64,000 nucleotides of DNA. Origin: a bacterium UBP14_UBA6098. Its GTDB lineage: Bacteria > UBP14 > UBA6098. The stretch is taken from contig DIWU01000004.1 in assembly GCA_002428525.1 (NCBI GenBank), positions 38,639 through 102,638 of the forward strand, read 5' to 3'. The stretch's first letter is position 1. Each line of letters begins with the position of its first letter. A model generated the notes under the pieces. It ran no database searches and was not told the origin of the DNA. It saw only the letters and a list, made by a program, of their open reading frames with translations. A program made the position numbers and the translations under genes. Positions 33,207-41,372 of the stretch are shown piece after piece.

Positions 33207-35705
33207 GGCATTGATCAACTCGAGCGTCTCTTTCAGATTGTGCGCCTCGGGGATTGTGGCGATGAAATCCTTCGAGGTAGCGCACTCGAGTGTTCCGAGC
33301 AGAATTAGCTTTGTATTCGGAAAGCCTGAGCGGATTTTGAAAAGCATAGCCTCGTAATCCTCAGCCAGAATCGATGCTCCGATCAGCATTATATCGACCG
33401 CGGTGTTCCCCTTTTTCGATTCAATTACAGCCAAATCAAGCGAGGGGAAACTCGATACGACAAAACCGGTGTTGTCCATAGCCACGCGATATAGGCGCCT
33501 AATATTCGGGTCTTTATCGATAACGAAGACGTTTTTTCTGAATGGAACCTCACAGCTTCCATCGCCGGAGATTGCCGGAAGATATATCCGAAAGGTCGAA
33601 CCTACCCCCTCGACCGAATCGACTGCAATTGTCCCGCCATGGGACTCGACGATGCCATAGGAGATCGAAAGGCCCAAGCCGGTGCCCTTTCCGGGGGATT
33701 TTGTCGTGAAAAACGGCTCGAAGATGCGGTCGAGTTTATCCTCCGGGATACCGGTGCCGGTGTCCGAGATGGATATCTCGATGTAATTGCCGGCTGGAAT
33801 GCGGTGCATCGTTTTCAACTTCTGTGGATCGATCTCGACCGCGGCAACCTCGACTGTAAGCTCTCCCCCGGCGGGCATCGCGTCGATCGCATTGGTACAG
33901 AGATTGAAGAGCGTTTGCTCGATTTGAACCTGATCCGCGAAAACCGGTGGCAGGTCACTCGCAACCCTGATTCTGAATGTAATGCCGGAATTGCTCTCGC
34001 TCGAGCGGAGCACCCGCATAACCTCCTCGATCTTAGCGGCTATCGAGACCGGCATGCGGTGCGGGGGTTCCTGCCTCGCGAAGGTCATCAGTTGGCTGAC
34101 CAAGCCTGCGGCGCGCTCTGCTGAGGCCTCGATCACCTCGAGCATTTCGTATCGGGGATCGCTCTTGTCGGTTGAAGTCTTTATTAGCGACGCCGCTCCG
34201 AGAACCCCTACGAGAATATTGTCGAAATCGTGCGCGATTCCGGCCGAGAGTGTGCCCACGCTCTCGAGTTTTTGCGCTTGAACAAGCTCCCTTTCGAGAA
34301 CCTTCTTCTCGCTGACATCGCGGACTATAGCCAAATATGTCCCATCTCCGAGGGAGATAGCGTTGATCTCCGCGGGGAAGCTGTCGCCGGTTTTCCTTAC
34401 TGCGCTCAGCTCGAGCAGGCCGGGGGAATCGTCGTGCTCGAGGCGCCTGATATGCCGTCCGAGAAGCCGCGCGTTCTCCTCCTCGAAAAGCTCGAAGATG
34501 AGCATATTATTCAGCTCGAACGAGGTGTATTTCCACATCTTTGAGACACTCGGGTTTATATCGAGTATATTCCCGAATCGATCGAGCGTGATGAAGCCGT
34601 CGTTAGCGCGCTCTATGAGGCGGTATTGTTTTTCCTTGGAGGTTTTCAGCTCATGCATATTCTCGGCCAACTTCGATACCATCGAGTTGAAACTCGAAGC
34701 GAGAACACCGATAATATCCAAGCTGTCTGTTTTAACCCTAACGCTCAGGTTTCCGTCGGCCGCGGAGCGAGCCGCCGCGGATATTTGTGCTATCGGCTTT
34801 AACGACCTTCTCAGGACAAAATAGAAGAAAAACGCCGACAGCACAACAGCGAGCGACAAAAGCAAAACAATACTTAAAACATATTTTTTCAAACTGCGCA
34901 TCGAGCGACTGTAATTGATCTCCGAGACTAAAACGGCGCCAAGCTCGGGGATATATTTACAGGAACCGATAACATCCTCACCTCGCCAATCATTATATAT
35001 TCCTGTGTGATAGCCGAGTTCCAGCGCCTTTTCGATGCCCAAGGAAAAATTATTCGATTTCAGCGAAACACCGCCGTCGCCGATGACGAAGGCATTCCAC
35101 TTGTTAACGAGATAGGTATTGATTAACGAATCTTCCGGTGATGAGAGAGCAAGAGCTTCGACAAGTTTGCCGAGTTTCACCCTCGCGGCGATGACGAGAC
35201 CGGTATCTCCATCAACCGAAACCGGCGCGGAGATAGTCATAGCAGGCCCGGCAAGCGAGGGGCTGTAGTATATCTGCGAAGAATACAGGCCGTTTAGCCC
35301 GTTTTGGAAATAAGCCCTATCTTTCTTAATCTTGCGGCAGTTTTCAGGGGAAGTGGAAAAGACTATCTCGCCATTATCGGCAGAGATGAGAAACACCTCG
35401 GAAAAATCCTCGCTTCTTTCCACAAATGCTGGAATGAACCGCTTTTGGATGTTTTGGTCGCATTTATTCTCCTCGCAAAAATGAGCTAATTCCGAGATAA
35501 TACAGGCTCTGTCGCCCATCCACGTGCTGATATATCGCTCTCGAATATCGAGGTTGTTTTTGACCTGATTGAAAGAGAAGATTCGGAGGTTCTTTGCGAT
35601 ATTTTTATAGAGAATAACGCCGGAGAAGATAACGGGGATAAGGCATCCGGCTGTAAATATAACAATGAATCTGAATGAGAGGTCTTTTCGGAAGAGGTCG
35701 ATCAT
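33195..35705 (-). CDS. Membrane sensor histidine kinase with degenerate receiver domain
   Basis: An 836-residue hybrid kinase. In order: TM1 (about 12-33), a Cache-like extracellular sensor (about 40-280), TM2 (about 281-303), HAMP, a PAS domain (about 365-480), HisKA with the phospho-His in GIAHDFDNILVG, HATPase with N (LCTNAIDAMP), G1 (SDTGTGIP) and G2 (KGTGLGLS) boxes, and a C-terminal receiver fold. In the receiver, the acidic pair (I-D-K-D) is present but the phospho-acceptor strand reads DIMLIGAS, without the Asp, so it is a pseudo-receiver. It follows the binding-protein gene by 1 nt (TGATATG). No DNA-binding response regulator is adjacent. Confidence 0.9.
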   Translation of the reverse strand: MIDLFRKDLSFRFIVIFTAGCLIPVIFSGVILYKNIAKNLRIFSFNQVKNNLDIRERYISTWMGDRACIISELAHFCEENKCDQNIQKRFIPAFVERSEDFSEVFLISADNGEIVFSTSPENCRKIKKDRAYFQNGLNGLYSSQIYYSPSLAGPAMTISAPVSVDGDTGLVIAARVKLGKLVEALALSSPEDSLINTYLVNKWNAFVIGDGGVSLKSNNFSLGIEKALELGYHTGIYNDWRGEDVIGSCKYIPELGAVLVSEINYSRSMRSLKKYVLSIVLLLSLAVVLSAFFFYFVLRRSLKPIAQISAAARSAADGNLSVRVKTDSLDIIGVLASSFNSMVSKLAENMHELKTSKEKQYRLIERANDGFITLDRFGNILDINPSVSKMWKYTSFELNNMLIFELFEEENARLLGRHIRRLEHDDSPGLLELSAVRKTGDSFPAEINAISLGDGTYLAIVRDVSEKKVLERELVQAQKLESVGTLSAGIAHDFDNILVGVLGAASLIKTSTDKSDPRYEMLEVIEASAERAAGLVSQLMTFARQEPPHRMPVSIAAKIEEVMRVLRSSESNSGITFRIRVASDLPPVFADQVQIEQTLFNLCTNAIDAMPAGGELTVEVAAVEIDPQKLKTMHRIPAGNYIEISISDTGTGIPEDKLDRIFEPFFTTKSPGKGTGLGLSISYGIVESHGGTIAVDSVEGVGSTFRIYLPAISGDGSCEVPFRKNVFVIDKDPNIRRLYRVAMDNTGFVVSSFPSLDLAVIESKKGNTAVDIMLIGASILAEDYEAMLFKIRSGFPNTKLILLGTLECATSKDFIATIPEAHNLKETLELINALKS

Positions 35706-35706
35706 A

Positions 35707-36720
35707 TCAGCTTCTTTGCATCGAGTAGATTTTTTCTAAAAAGCTCAGGTCCAAACTCGACTCGTTTTCGAGGCCCTTTTCTCTCATAAGGCTGTCCCAC
35801 CGCGCTCTGTCGATCATCCCCTTGGGCAGTTCGCCGGTATGGATAAAGGGCACTATCGCGCTCATTGATTTTCTCTGGAACGACATCGAAATCTCCGGAT
35901 CGAAGGCCATTATTGCTTTCAGGGCGGATTCTTGATCCTTTATTGCAACATCCCAGCCATAAATAGACGCTTCGAGAAAGGCCTCGACCGTTCGAGGCTC
36001 GTTTTCGACTAAGGCCGCACGGGTAGCGATAATCCCCTGATAATCTCCGATGCCGTAATCGTAGAGGTATATGGTTTTTGTATTAACTCCGGCGATTTCA
36101 AGCTCGATAGGCTCGTCGAAGGCGTAGCCCGCCCATATATCAACCTCGCCATTGATAAACATCTCGATCTTGTCCTGCCCCTCGACAAGCTGGACATCGT
36201 CGAGGCTCAAGCCCGAAGCGGTAATAACCCTTTGGATCGTGCGTTTCCAGTCGGAGTTCTTGCAGATTATCTTTTTGCCCTTGAAATCCGAAGGCGAGTT
36301 CAAGCCTTCACCAGCCTTGGAGATGAACACAGAAGGTTCATACTGGAAAATAGCACCGAGCACAACAAGCTCTTTTTTGTTGTTGCATGATCGCACAAAC
36401 TCGTTCATGCTCAACACTGCGAAATCGATCTTTCCCGCCGCGAGGCTCTCCGAAATATCGTAGCCGTGTATGAACGGTAGAATTTCGACATCTAAGTTGA
36501 GTTGATCATAAATTCCGAAATGCTTCGCGAAGAAGTAACCGGCAAACTCGGCCTCGGGGAACCAATTTGGCATGAACCGAACAGCTTGCTTGGTTTCGAG
36601 TGGTTTCGCGGATATTGAAGGACTGCTCGATTCAAGCTTCGGCTCTTTGAAGACGAAAATAATAAAAAAGATTATAACTAATGCTATAGGAATAAGAAGA
36701 ATCAATAACCGTTTGCTCAA
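35707..36720 (-). CDS. NMT1/THI5-like periplasmic substrate-binding protein
   Basis: A 337-residue protein with an N-terminal membrane/signal segment (about 4-24) that lacks a lipobox, so it may stay anchored. The mature part follows the NMT1/SsuA-like pattern: VRFMPNWFPEAEFAGYFFAK, AAGKIDFAVLSMNE, KGKKIICKNSDW, INGEVDIWAGYAFDEP. Relatives bind thiamine precursors, nitrate, sulfonates or amines. There is no ABC permease or ATPase near; instead a histidine kinase follows after 1 nt, so it probably serves as the ligand sensor of that kinase (inference). TTG start with GGAGG 4 nt upstream. Confidence 0.85.
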   Translation of the reverse strand: MSKRLLILLIPIALVIIFFIIFVFKEPKLESSSPSISAKPLETKQAVRFMPNWFPEAEFAGYFFAKHFGIYDQLNLDVEILPFIHGYDISESLAAGKIDFAVLSMNEFVRSCNNKKELVVLGAIFQYEPSVFISKAGEGLNSPSDFKGKKIICKNSDWKRTIQRVITASGLSLDDVQLVEGQDKIEMFINGEVDIWAGYAFDEPIELEIAGVNTKTIYLYDYGIGDYQGIIATRAALVENEPRTVEAFLEASIYGWDVAIKDQESALKAIMAFDPEISMSFQRKSMSAIVPFIHTGELPKGMIDRARWDSLMREKGLENESSLDLSFLEKIYSMQRS

Positions 36721-36796
36721 ATAACCTCCCTGCGTAGGTTGATTTGTTATATAGATTTTATCGATTTAAGTTAAAAAAGCAAGAGAGGATATTGCG

Positions 36797-37462
36797 TCAG
36801 GCTACGGTTTTCGCTCTTTTTGAAAAGATTCCGACGGCTGAGATCCCGATCAAGGCCGCGCCCGCGATTGCCGCCCCTATCCATCCGAGAGCGGAGAGTG
36901 TCGTGACGATAACACCGGCGATACTTACCCCGGCAAGGGCACATAACAACGACGGCCAAAAACGAAGACCAAACAGGAAGGCCGCGAGGCTACCAGTCCA
37001 AGCGCCGGTCACCGGAAGCGGCACCGCGATAAAGGCGATCAGGCCGAGCTCTTGGTATTTTTTTATCGTATCGGAGCGCTTTCTGGTGCGCGCAAAAAGC
37101 CATTGGAAAAACCGATCGAAGATTTTAACCTTCGAAAGGATTCTCGAAACCGGCCCGAGAAGCAATAGAATAAAGGGCACCGGAATCATATTTCCAAGAA
37201 CGCAAAGCAGAAAGCTGTGTGGAATCGACATCTTGAAAAAACCCATTGCGACAGGGATCGCGCCGCGAAGCTCGACAATCGGCAACATCGCGATGATGAG
37301 GACGACGAGGTCCGGCGGAATGCCTTTGGCCTGTAGCCATGCGGCGACATGCTCACCCTTCGACATATGAACACTGCCGTCGCTGACATCTTGGCGCGCG
37401 TAAAGATCGGCGGAGAATAACAGCGTTATCGCTATGATTATCAATATATTATATATTTTCAT
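36797..37462 (-). CDS. Small multidrug export (DUF2410-type) membrane protein
   Basis: A 221-residue protein: a signal-like first segment, then four or five helices with LPIVELRGAIPVAMGFFKM and VPLPVTGAWTGSLAAFLFGL, which match the putative small multidrug export family (Pfam Sm_multidrug_ex). Actual substrates are not established. Coupled to the upstream glycosyltransferase by an ATGA overlap. Confidence 0.85.
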   Translation of the reverse strand: MKIYNILIIIAITLLFSADLYARQDVSDGSVHMSKGEHVAAWLQAKGIPPDLVVLIIAMLPIVELRGAIPVAMGFFKMSIPHSFLLCVLGNMIPVPFILLLLGPVSRILSKVKIFDRFFQWLFARTRKRSDTIKKYQELGLIAFIAVPLPVTGAWTGSLAAFLFGLRFWPSLLCALAGVSIAGVIVTTLSALGWIGAAIAGAALIGISAVGIFSKRAKTVA

Positions 37463-38139
37463 TTTGAGTGTTTCCTGAAGGGGTGTGAGAGCATAAGACC
37501 GATATAATTAAGCGTCTCCACTATTGCATTTATACCGCTCGGCTGGCCGTTATAAATCGTTGGAATTGAGACATAAGCGAATTTTGCTCCGAGGCGCGCG
37601 GCTTCGAGCAGTAATTCAGTCTCTGTTTGGTATCTTCGGACTCGCAGATCGGCGCGCTCGAGAACCGAGGTCTTTATCAATCGAAAGCCGCACTGAGAAT
37701 CGCGCATCGCCTCGCCTGTCCAAAGCCTCACGAAAAAGCTCGTTGTTTTATTGGAGAAGCGCCGCTGGAGAGGCATTTGGGCGATATCGTCCATTCGGTC
37801 GCCGAGGACTATATCCGCCTCGGAACGAAGCATCTCGCCGATGAACTCGCGGGTCAACTCCGGCGGGTGCTGAAGATCTGAATCGATAGTTAAAACAGCG
37901 TCATAACCGTGATCGATCGCGAACTTGAAGCCCGCGCGCAAGGCCGCACCCTTACCGGAATTTTCACTCAGGCGTAATAGATTGACACCAAAAGACTTTG
38001 CTATTTCGGAGGTTTTGTCGCGGCTACCGTCATCCACAACGAGAATGTCTCGATACTCGAATGATCTCGCGAGGCCGCCGACCAGTTCGGAAAGCGTGCT
38101 CTCGGCATTGTATGCAGGGGTTATCGCGAGGATTTTCAC
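37459..38139 (-). CDS. GT2 glycosyltransferase (dolichol-phosphate-mannose-synthase-like)
   Basis: A 226-residue GT-A enzyme: LAITPAYNAESTL, DILVVDDGSRDKT, NSGKGAALRAGFKFA, VLTIDSDLQHPPE (metal-binding DxD) and the DSQCGFRLIK acceptor-loop segment. Such enzymes transfer sugars to polyprenyl phosphate or lipids. I chose GTG 38139 because the protein fold begins there and GGTAAG precedes it; the open frame extends to 38223 only by reading through tRNA-Pro on the same strand. Probably co-transcribed with that tRNA. Confidence 0.88.
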   Translation of the reverse strand: MKILAITPAYNAESTLSELVGGLARSFEYRDILVVDDGSRDKTSEIAKSFGVNLLRLSENSGKGAALRAGFKFAIDHGYDAVLTIDSDLQHPPELTREFIGEMLRSEADIVLGDRMDDIAQMPLQRRFSNKTTSFFVRLWTGEAMRDSQCGFRLIKTSVLERADLRVRRYQTETELLLEAARLGAKFAYVSIPTIYNGQPSGINAIVETLNYIGLMLSHPFRKHSK

Positions 38140-38178
38140 ATTACTTACCAAGTTTTCGATAAAACCGAAGAAAAAAAA

Positions 38179-38255
38179 TGGTCGGGGCGACTGGATTCGA
38201 ACCAGCGACCACTTGGCCCCCATCCAAGTGCGCTACCAGACTGCGCTACGCCCCG
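38179..38255 (-). tRNA. tRNA-Pro (anticodon GGG), CCA encoded
   Basis: A 77-nt gene on the minus strand: acceptor CGGGGCG/CGCCCCG, D stem GCGC/GCGC, anticodon stem CTTGG/CCAAG around ATGGGGG, T arm GCTGG-TTCGAAT-CCAGT, discriminator A and an encoded CCA (38181-38179), unlike the Phe and Leu tRNAs of this window. Confidence 0.97.
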
Positions 38256-38289
38256 ATCAAATTTCCGCCGTTTGAAACGGCGGTTTCAA

Positions 38290-38317
38290 AATATAACTGC
38301 AATAATTGATGTTGCAA
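38290..38317 (-). promoter_or_regulatory. Promoter of tRNA-Pro
   Basis: Minus strand: TTGCAA (38317-38312), 16-bp spacer, TATATT (38295-38290). A GC palindrome CCGCCGTTTGAAACGGCGG (38265-38283) lies between it and the tRNA. Confidence 0.55.
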
Positions 38318-38647
38318 GCGGTTTTTTCAGAATGTTGAAATTAGTTTGAACTGCTTTTCATTTTGGCAAGAGCAGAGCGGGTATTATACTAATAGACAAG
38401 ATAGATATACTATTATTATAATATACAACATTAACAATAATAAATAGTTCTATAATAAACCATAAAACAATATTATGTTTTATCATTCATTATAATACAT
38501 ATCTTATATCTTTATACTACATTATGATATAACTTGCTATATAATATATTACTGTATATTGCAAATGTTATAGCCTTATATATAAATAGATATGCCATAT
38601 ATTTCGAATAAAACTCCACTTCATTCCATTTTTTCGCGAAAATTATA
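38318..38647. other. AT-rich intergenic region without genes
   Basis: About 330 bases of very AT-rich sequence with many short ATA runs separate the divergent tRNA-Pro and acs-like genes. I see no open frame, RNA gene or clear repeat in it. Confidence 0.6.
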
Positions 38648-38676
38648 TTGTATATACTGATCGATATTATTAAATT
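38648..38676 (+). promoter_or_regulatory. Promoter of the acs-like gene
   Basis: TTGTAT (38648-38653), 17-bp spacer, TAAATT (38671-38676). The leader holds GAAGGAGAG before the ATG at 38722. Confidence 0.5.
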
Positions 38677-38721
38677 AAAGAAATCGATTCTCAGAAGTCA
38701 AAATTTGTTGAAGGAGAGAAA

Positions 38722-40419
38722 ATGCCGAACATGGGCGATTACAACGATGTTTACCCAAATTTCACATGGAAAAAAGCCGAAGAAGTCCTCGGATACGATG
38801 GCGGTCCGTTGAATATCGGCTGGTATTGCTCCGACAGGATTTGCGAACAGGGAAAGGGCAAAAAGCTCGCCCTTATATGGGAGGGTTTTACCGGCGAGGT
38901 CGAGAAATACACCTTCGACGAGCTTCGCCAAAACTCCAACACCTATGGCGAGTTTCTCCGCTCTATCGGCGTGGTGGAGCGCGACCGCGTATGCATCTTC
39001 ATGGACAAGATTCCCGATTTATACTTCTCATTCCTCGGAATCCTGAAGATCGGCGCTATCGCCCAACCACTGTTCTCGGCCTTCGGAGAAGAGGCCCTTT
39101 TTACTCGTATGGAAAACGCCGCCTCGTCGGTGATCCTCACGACAAAAAAGCATTATCGCAAAGTGCGGAGGATTAAGGACCAGCTTCCCGCGCTCAGACA
39201 TATCGTTATTGTCGATGACGATTCGGTCGGGCTCGAGGAGCGGGAGATGATCTTCAACCTCAAGGCCGCCAAGAAGATAGACAAAATCGAGATCGCTAAA
39301 ACCGGCCCCGAATCGCCCTCGGTTCTGCATTATACTTCAGGAACAACCGGCCAACCGAAGGGCGCGCTTCATGTGCACGGAAGCCTTATCGCCCAACACA
39401 TCACAACAAAATGGGTGCTCGACCTCCGCGACGACGATGTATATTGGTGCACTGCCGACCCGGGCTGGGTGACCGGCACGAGTTACGGTATCATCGGGCC
39501 TTGGAGTTTGGGCACGACACAGGTTGTTTACGACGGCGGCTTTGGCGCGGCCAAGTGGTATCGGATACTGCAGGATTACGGCGTATCGGTTTGGTACACT
39601 GCTCCGACGGCGATCCGCCTTCTTATGAAAGAGGGAACAGCCCTCGTGAAGCAGTTCAAATACCCGAGGCTCCGCCATATGTGCAGTGTCGGCGAGCCGC
39701 TTAACCCAGAGGGTGTGATCTGGGGGCAGGAGGCCTTCGGACTCCCCTACTTCGACACCTATTGGCAAACCGAGACCGGAGCGATAGTCATCACCAATTT
39801 CCCCGGAATGGAAATCCGTCCCGGTTCGATGGGCAAGGCATTTCCGGGGATCGAGGCTGTTGTGCTCGACCTGAAAACGCACGAGGTCATTGCCGAACCG
39901 AACAAGGTCGGTCTGATCGCGTTGAAACCGGGTTGGCCCTCGATGATGCGTGAATATTGGAACAATCCGGAGGTTTACGGGAAGAAATTCATCAACGGCT
40001 GGTATATCACCGGCGACCGCTCGAGCATCGACAAGGACGGCTATTTCTGGTTCGTCGGGCGCGACGACGATGTTATCAATACCGGCGGCCATCTGGTCGG
40101 GCCTTTCGAGATCGAATCGGCGTTGATCGAGCATGAGGCAGTCGCGGAGGCGGCCGCGGTGGGCAAACCGGATCCGGTGAATATGGAGGTAGTTAAGGCC
40201 TTTGTCGCTCTTAAGCCGGGTTTTTCGCCCTCTGACGATCTCGAGCTTTCGATAATGAATTATATTCGCAAAAGGCTTTCCCCGCTGGCGATGCCGCAGG
40301 AGATCGAGTTCGTCGATAAGCTTCCGAAGACTCGGAGCGGAAAGATCATGCGCAGACTACTTCGCGCTAAGGAGTGGGGCGAGGATTTGGGCGATACTTC
40401 GACCCTCGAAGACGATTGA
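38722..40419 (+). CDS. Acetate--CoA ligase-like adenylate-forming enzyme (AcsA type)
   Basis: A 565-residue ANL-superfamily ligase that activates a carboxylate (probably acetate) with ATP and transfers it to CoA. Visible are YTSGTTGQPKGALHVHGS (P-loop, A3), the YWQTETGAIVITNFPG segment (A5), WYITGDRSSIDKDGYFWFVGR (A7-A8), and PKTRSGKIMRRLL with the catalytic Lys. Length and WYTAPTAIRLLM agree with the AcsA branch (about 570 aa) rather than the longer Acs. A carrier-protein gene follows 78 nt later, so loading of that carrier is an alternative. Confidence 0.88.
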   Translation: MPNMGDYNDVYPNFTWKKAEEVLGYDGGPLNIGWYCSDRICEQGKGKKLALIWEGFTGEVEKYTFDELRQNSNTYGEFLRSIGVVERDRVCIFMDKIPDLYFSFLGILKIGAIAQPLFSAFGEEALFTRMENAASSVILTTKKHYRKVRRIKDQLPALRHIVIVDDDSVGLEEREMIFNLKAAKKIDKIEIAKTGPESPSVLHYTSGTTGQPKGALHVHGSLIAQHITTKWVLDLRDDDVYWCTADPGWVTGTSYGIIGPWSLGTTQVVYDGGFGAAKWYRILQDYGVSVWYTAPTAIRLLMKEGTALVKQFKYPRLRHMCSVGEPLNPEGVIWGQEAFGLPYFDTYWQTETGAIVITNFPGMEIRPGSMGKAFPGIEAVVLDLKTHEVIAEPNKVGLIALKPGWPSMMREYWNNPEVYGKKFINGWYITGDRSSIDKDGYFWFVGRDDDVINTGGHLVGPFEIESALIEHEAVAEAAAVGKPDPVNMEVVKAFVALKPGFSPSDDLELSIMNYIRKRLSPLAMPQEIEFVDKLPKTRSGKIMRRLLRAKEWGEDLGDTSTLEDD

Positions 40420-40497
40420 GAAATATTTAGTTAAGTGTATAGTGGATAATCATATACTCGATTATATTGAATTTCAACTTTAAACGAACGGAGTAAA

Positions 40498-40740
40498 ATG
40501 GATGAACTCGAACAGACTATTCTCGATTATGTTATCGATGAATACATCGAGGACGGCGAGGAAATCGGCGTCGAATCCCCGCTGATCTCGGCGGGCATCG
40601 TGGACAGCTTTTCTATGGTCAGCCTCAAGACCTTTCTCGAGAGGAGATACAAAATAAGCATCCCCGACGACAAGGCATCGCCCGAGGCGTTCGACAATGT
40701 GAAGAGCATCGCGCAGGTTGTTCGCGATATTTTAGGATAA
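40498..40740 (+). CDS. Stand-alone acyl carrier protein
   Basis: An 80-residue acidic four-helix carrier. The phosphopantetheine site is at G-I-V-D-S-F-S-M-V-S-L (Ser near residue 38), where most ACPs have D-S-L. It is not the housekeeping AcpP next to fab genes. ACGGAG precedes the ATG. Neighbours are an adenylate-forming ligase and, two genes on, an alpha-oxoamine synthase, suggesting that it carries an acyl group between them (inference). Confidence 0.85.
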   Translation: MDELEQTILDYVIDEYIEDGEEIGVESPLISAGIVDSFSMVSLKTFLERRYKISIPDDKASPEAFDNVKSIAQVVRDILG

Positions 40741-40795
40741 ACGCAACTGGCGTTTGTTCAAACGATCAAATAAACGACGACGGTAGAAAAGGCGA

Positions 40796-40824
40796 TTGAT
40801 TTTCCGGTGGAATATGAATATATT
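40796..40824 (+). promoter_or_regulatory. Promoter of the PII-like gene
   Basis: TTGATT (40796-40801), 17-bp spacer, TATATT (40819-40824), then CTGGAG before the ATG at 40861. Confidence 0.55.
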
Positions 40825-40860
40825 TATGTTATTACAACCTCGAAATAAACTGGAGTTAAA

Positions 40861-41199
40861 ATGTATTTAATGATCTTCGTCCTCGAGCAAAACTCATTCC
40901 TTCCGGAAATACTCGAAAAGCTCTATCAAGCCGGCGTCACAGGAACGACCGTTCTCAATTCGGTCGGTATGGGCAGGTTATTAGTCCAATACGGCAGAAC
41001 ATCCCCTGTCGGCAACCTCGTGAAAGAGAAGCTTCGCAAAGGGAACTACACAAACAAAACCCTATTTGCGGTGATTCGTTCCGAGGAGATACTCGACAAG
41101 GCTATCGATGCTATATCGGAGACTGTCGGCGACCTTGAAAAACCGGACACCGGCATTCTATTCACGATCAAACTGGATCGCGTATTGGGGCTTTCCTAA
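40861..41199 (+). CDS. PII-like signalling protein
   Basis: A 112-residue protein with the ferredoxin-like PII pattern: beta strand MYLMIFVLEQ, a helix LPEILEKLYQAGVTGTTVL, a T-loop region (GMGRLLVQYGRTSPVGNL), then KTLFAVIRSEEILDKAIDAISE and a final strand LFTIKLDRVLG. The Tyr of classical GlnB T-loop uridylylation is not clearly placed, so it is PII-like rather than GlnB. Its own promoter and its position between the carrier protein and kbl suggest that it senses or controls this metabolic cluster (inference). Confidence 0.6.
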   Translation: MYLMIFVLEQNSFLPEILEKLYQAGVTGTTVLNSVGMGRLLVQYGRTSPVGNLVKEKLRKGNYTNKTLFAVIRSEEILDKAIDAISETVGDLEKPDTGILFTIKLDRVLGLS

Positions 41200-41372
41200 G
41201 CTTCCGGTTTATTGGACTTATTTACATCTATATCAAAGCGTTAGGCTTATCTATTTTATAAATAGGAATAAGTCTTAAGGTTTATTAGTTGCGGTTTAGA
41301 CATTTAACCGCCGATGTATATGTTATTTCACTGCCGTTCACTCAAAAAAAGACGAGAATTCAGGAGGGTTTA

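Noticed and set aside
38140..38223. N-terminal extension of the GT2 glycosyltransferase
   Set aside because: It would be translated from the tRNA-Pro sequence; the fold starts at GTG 38139.
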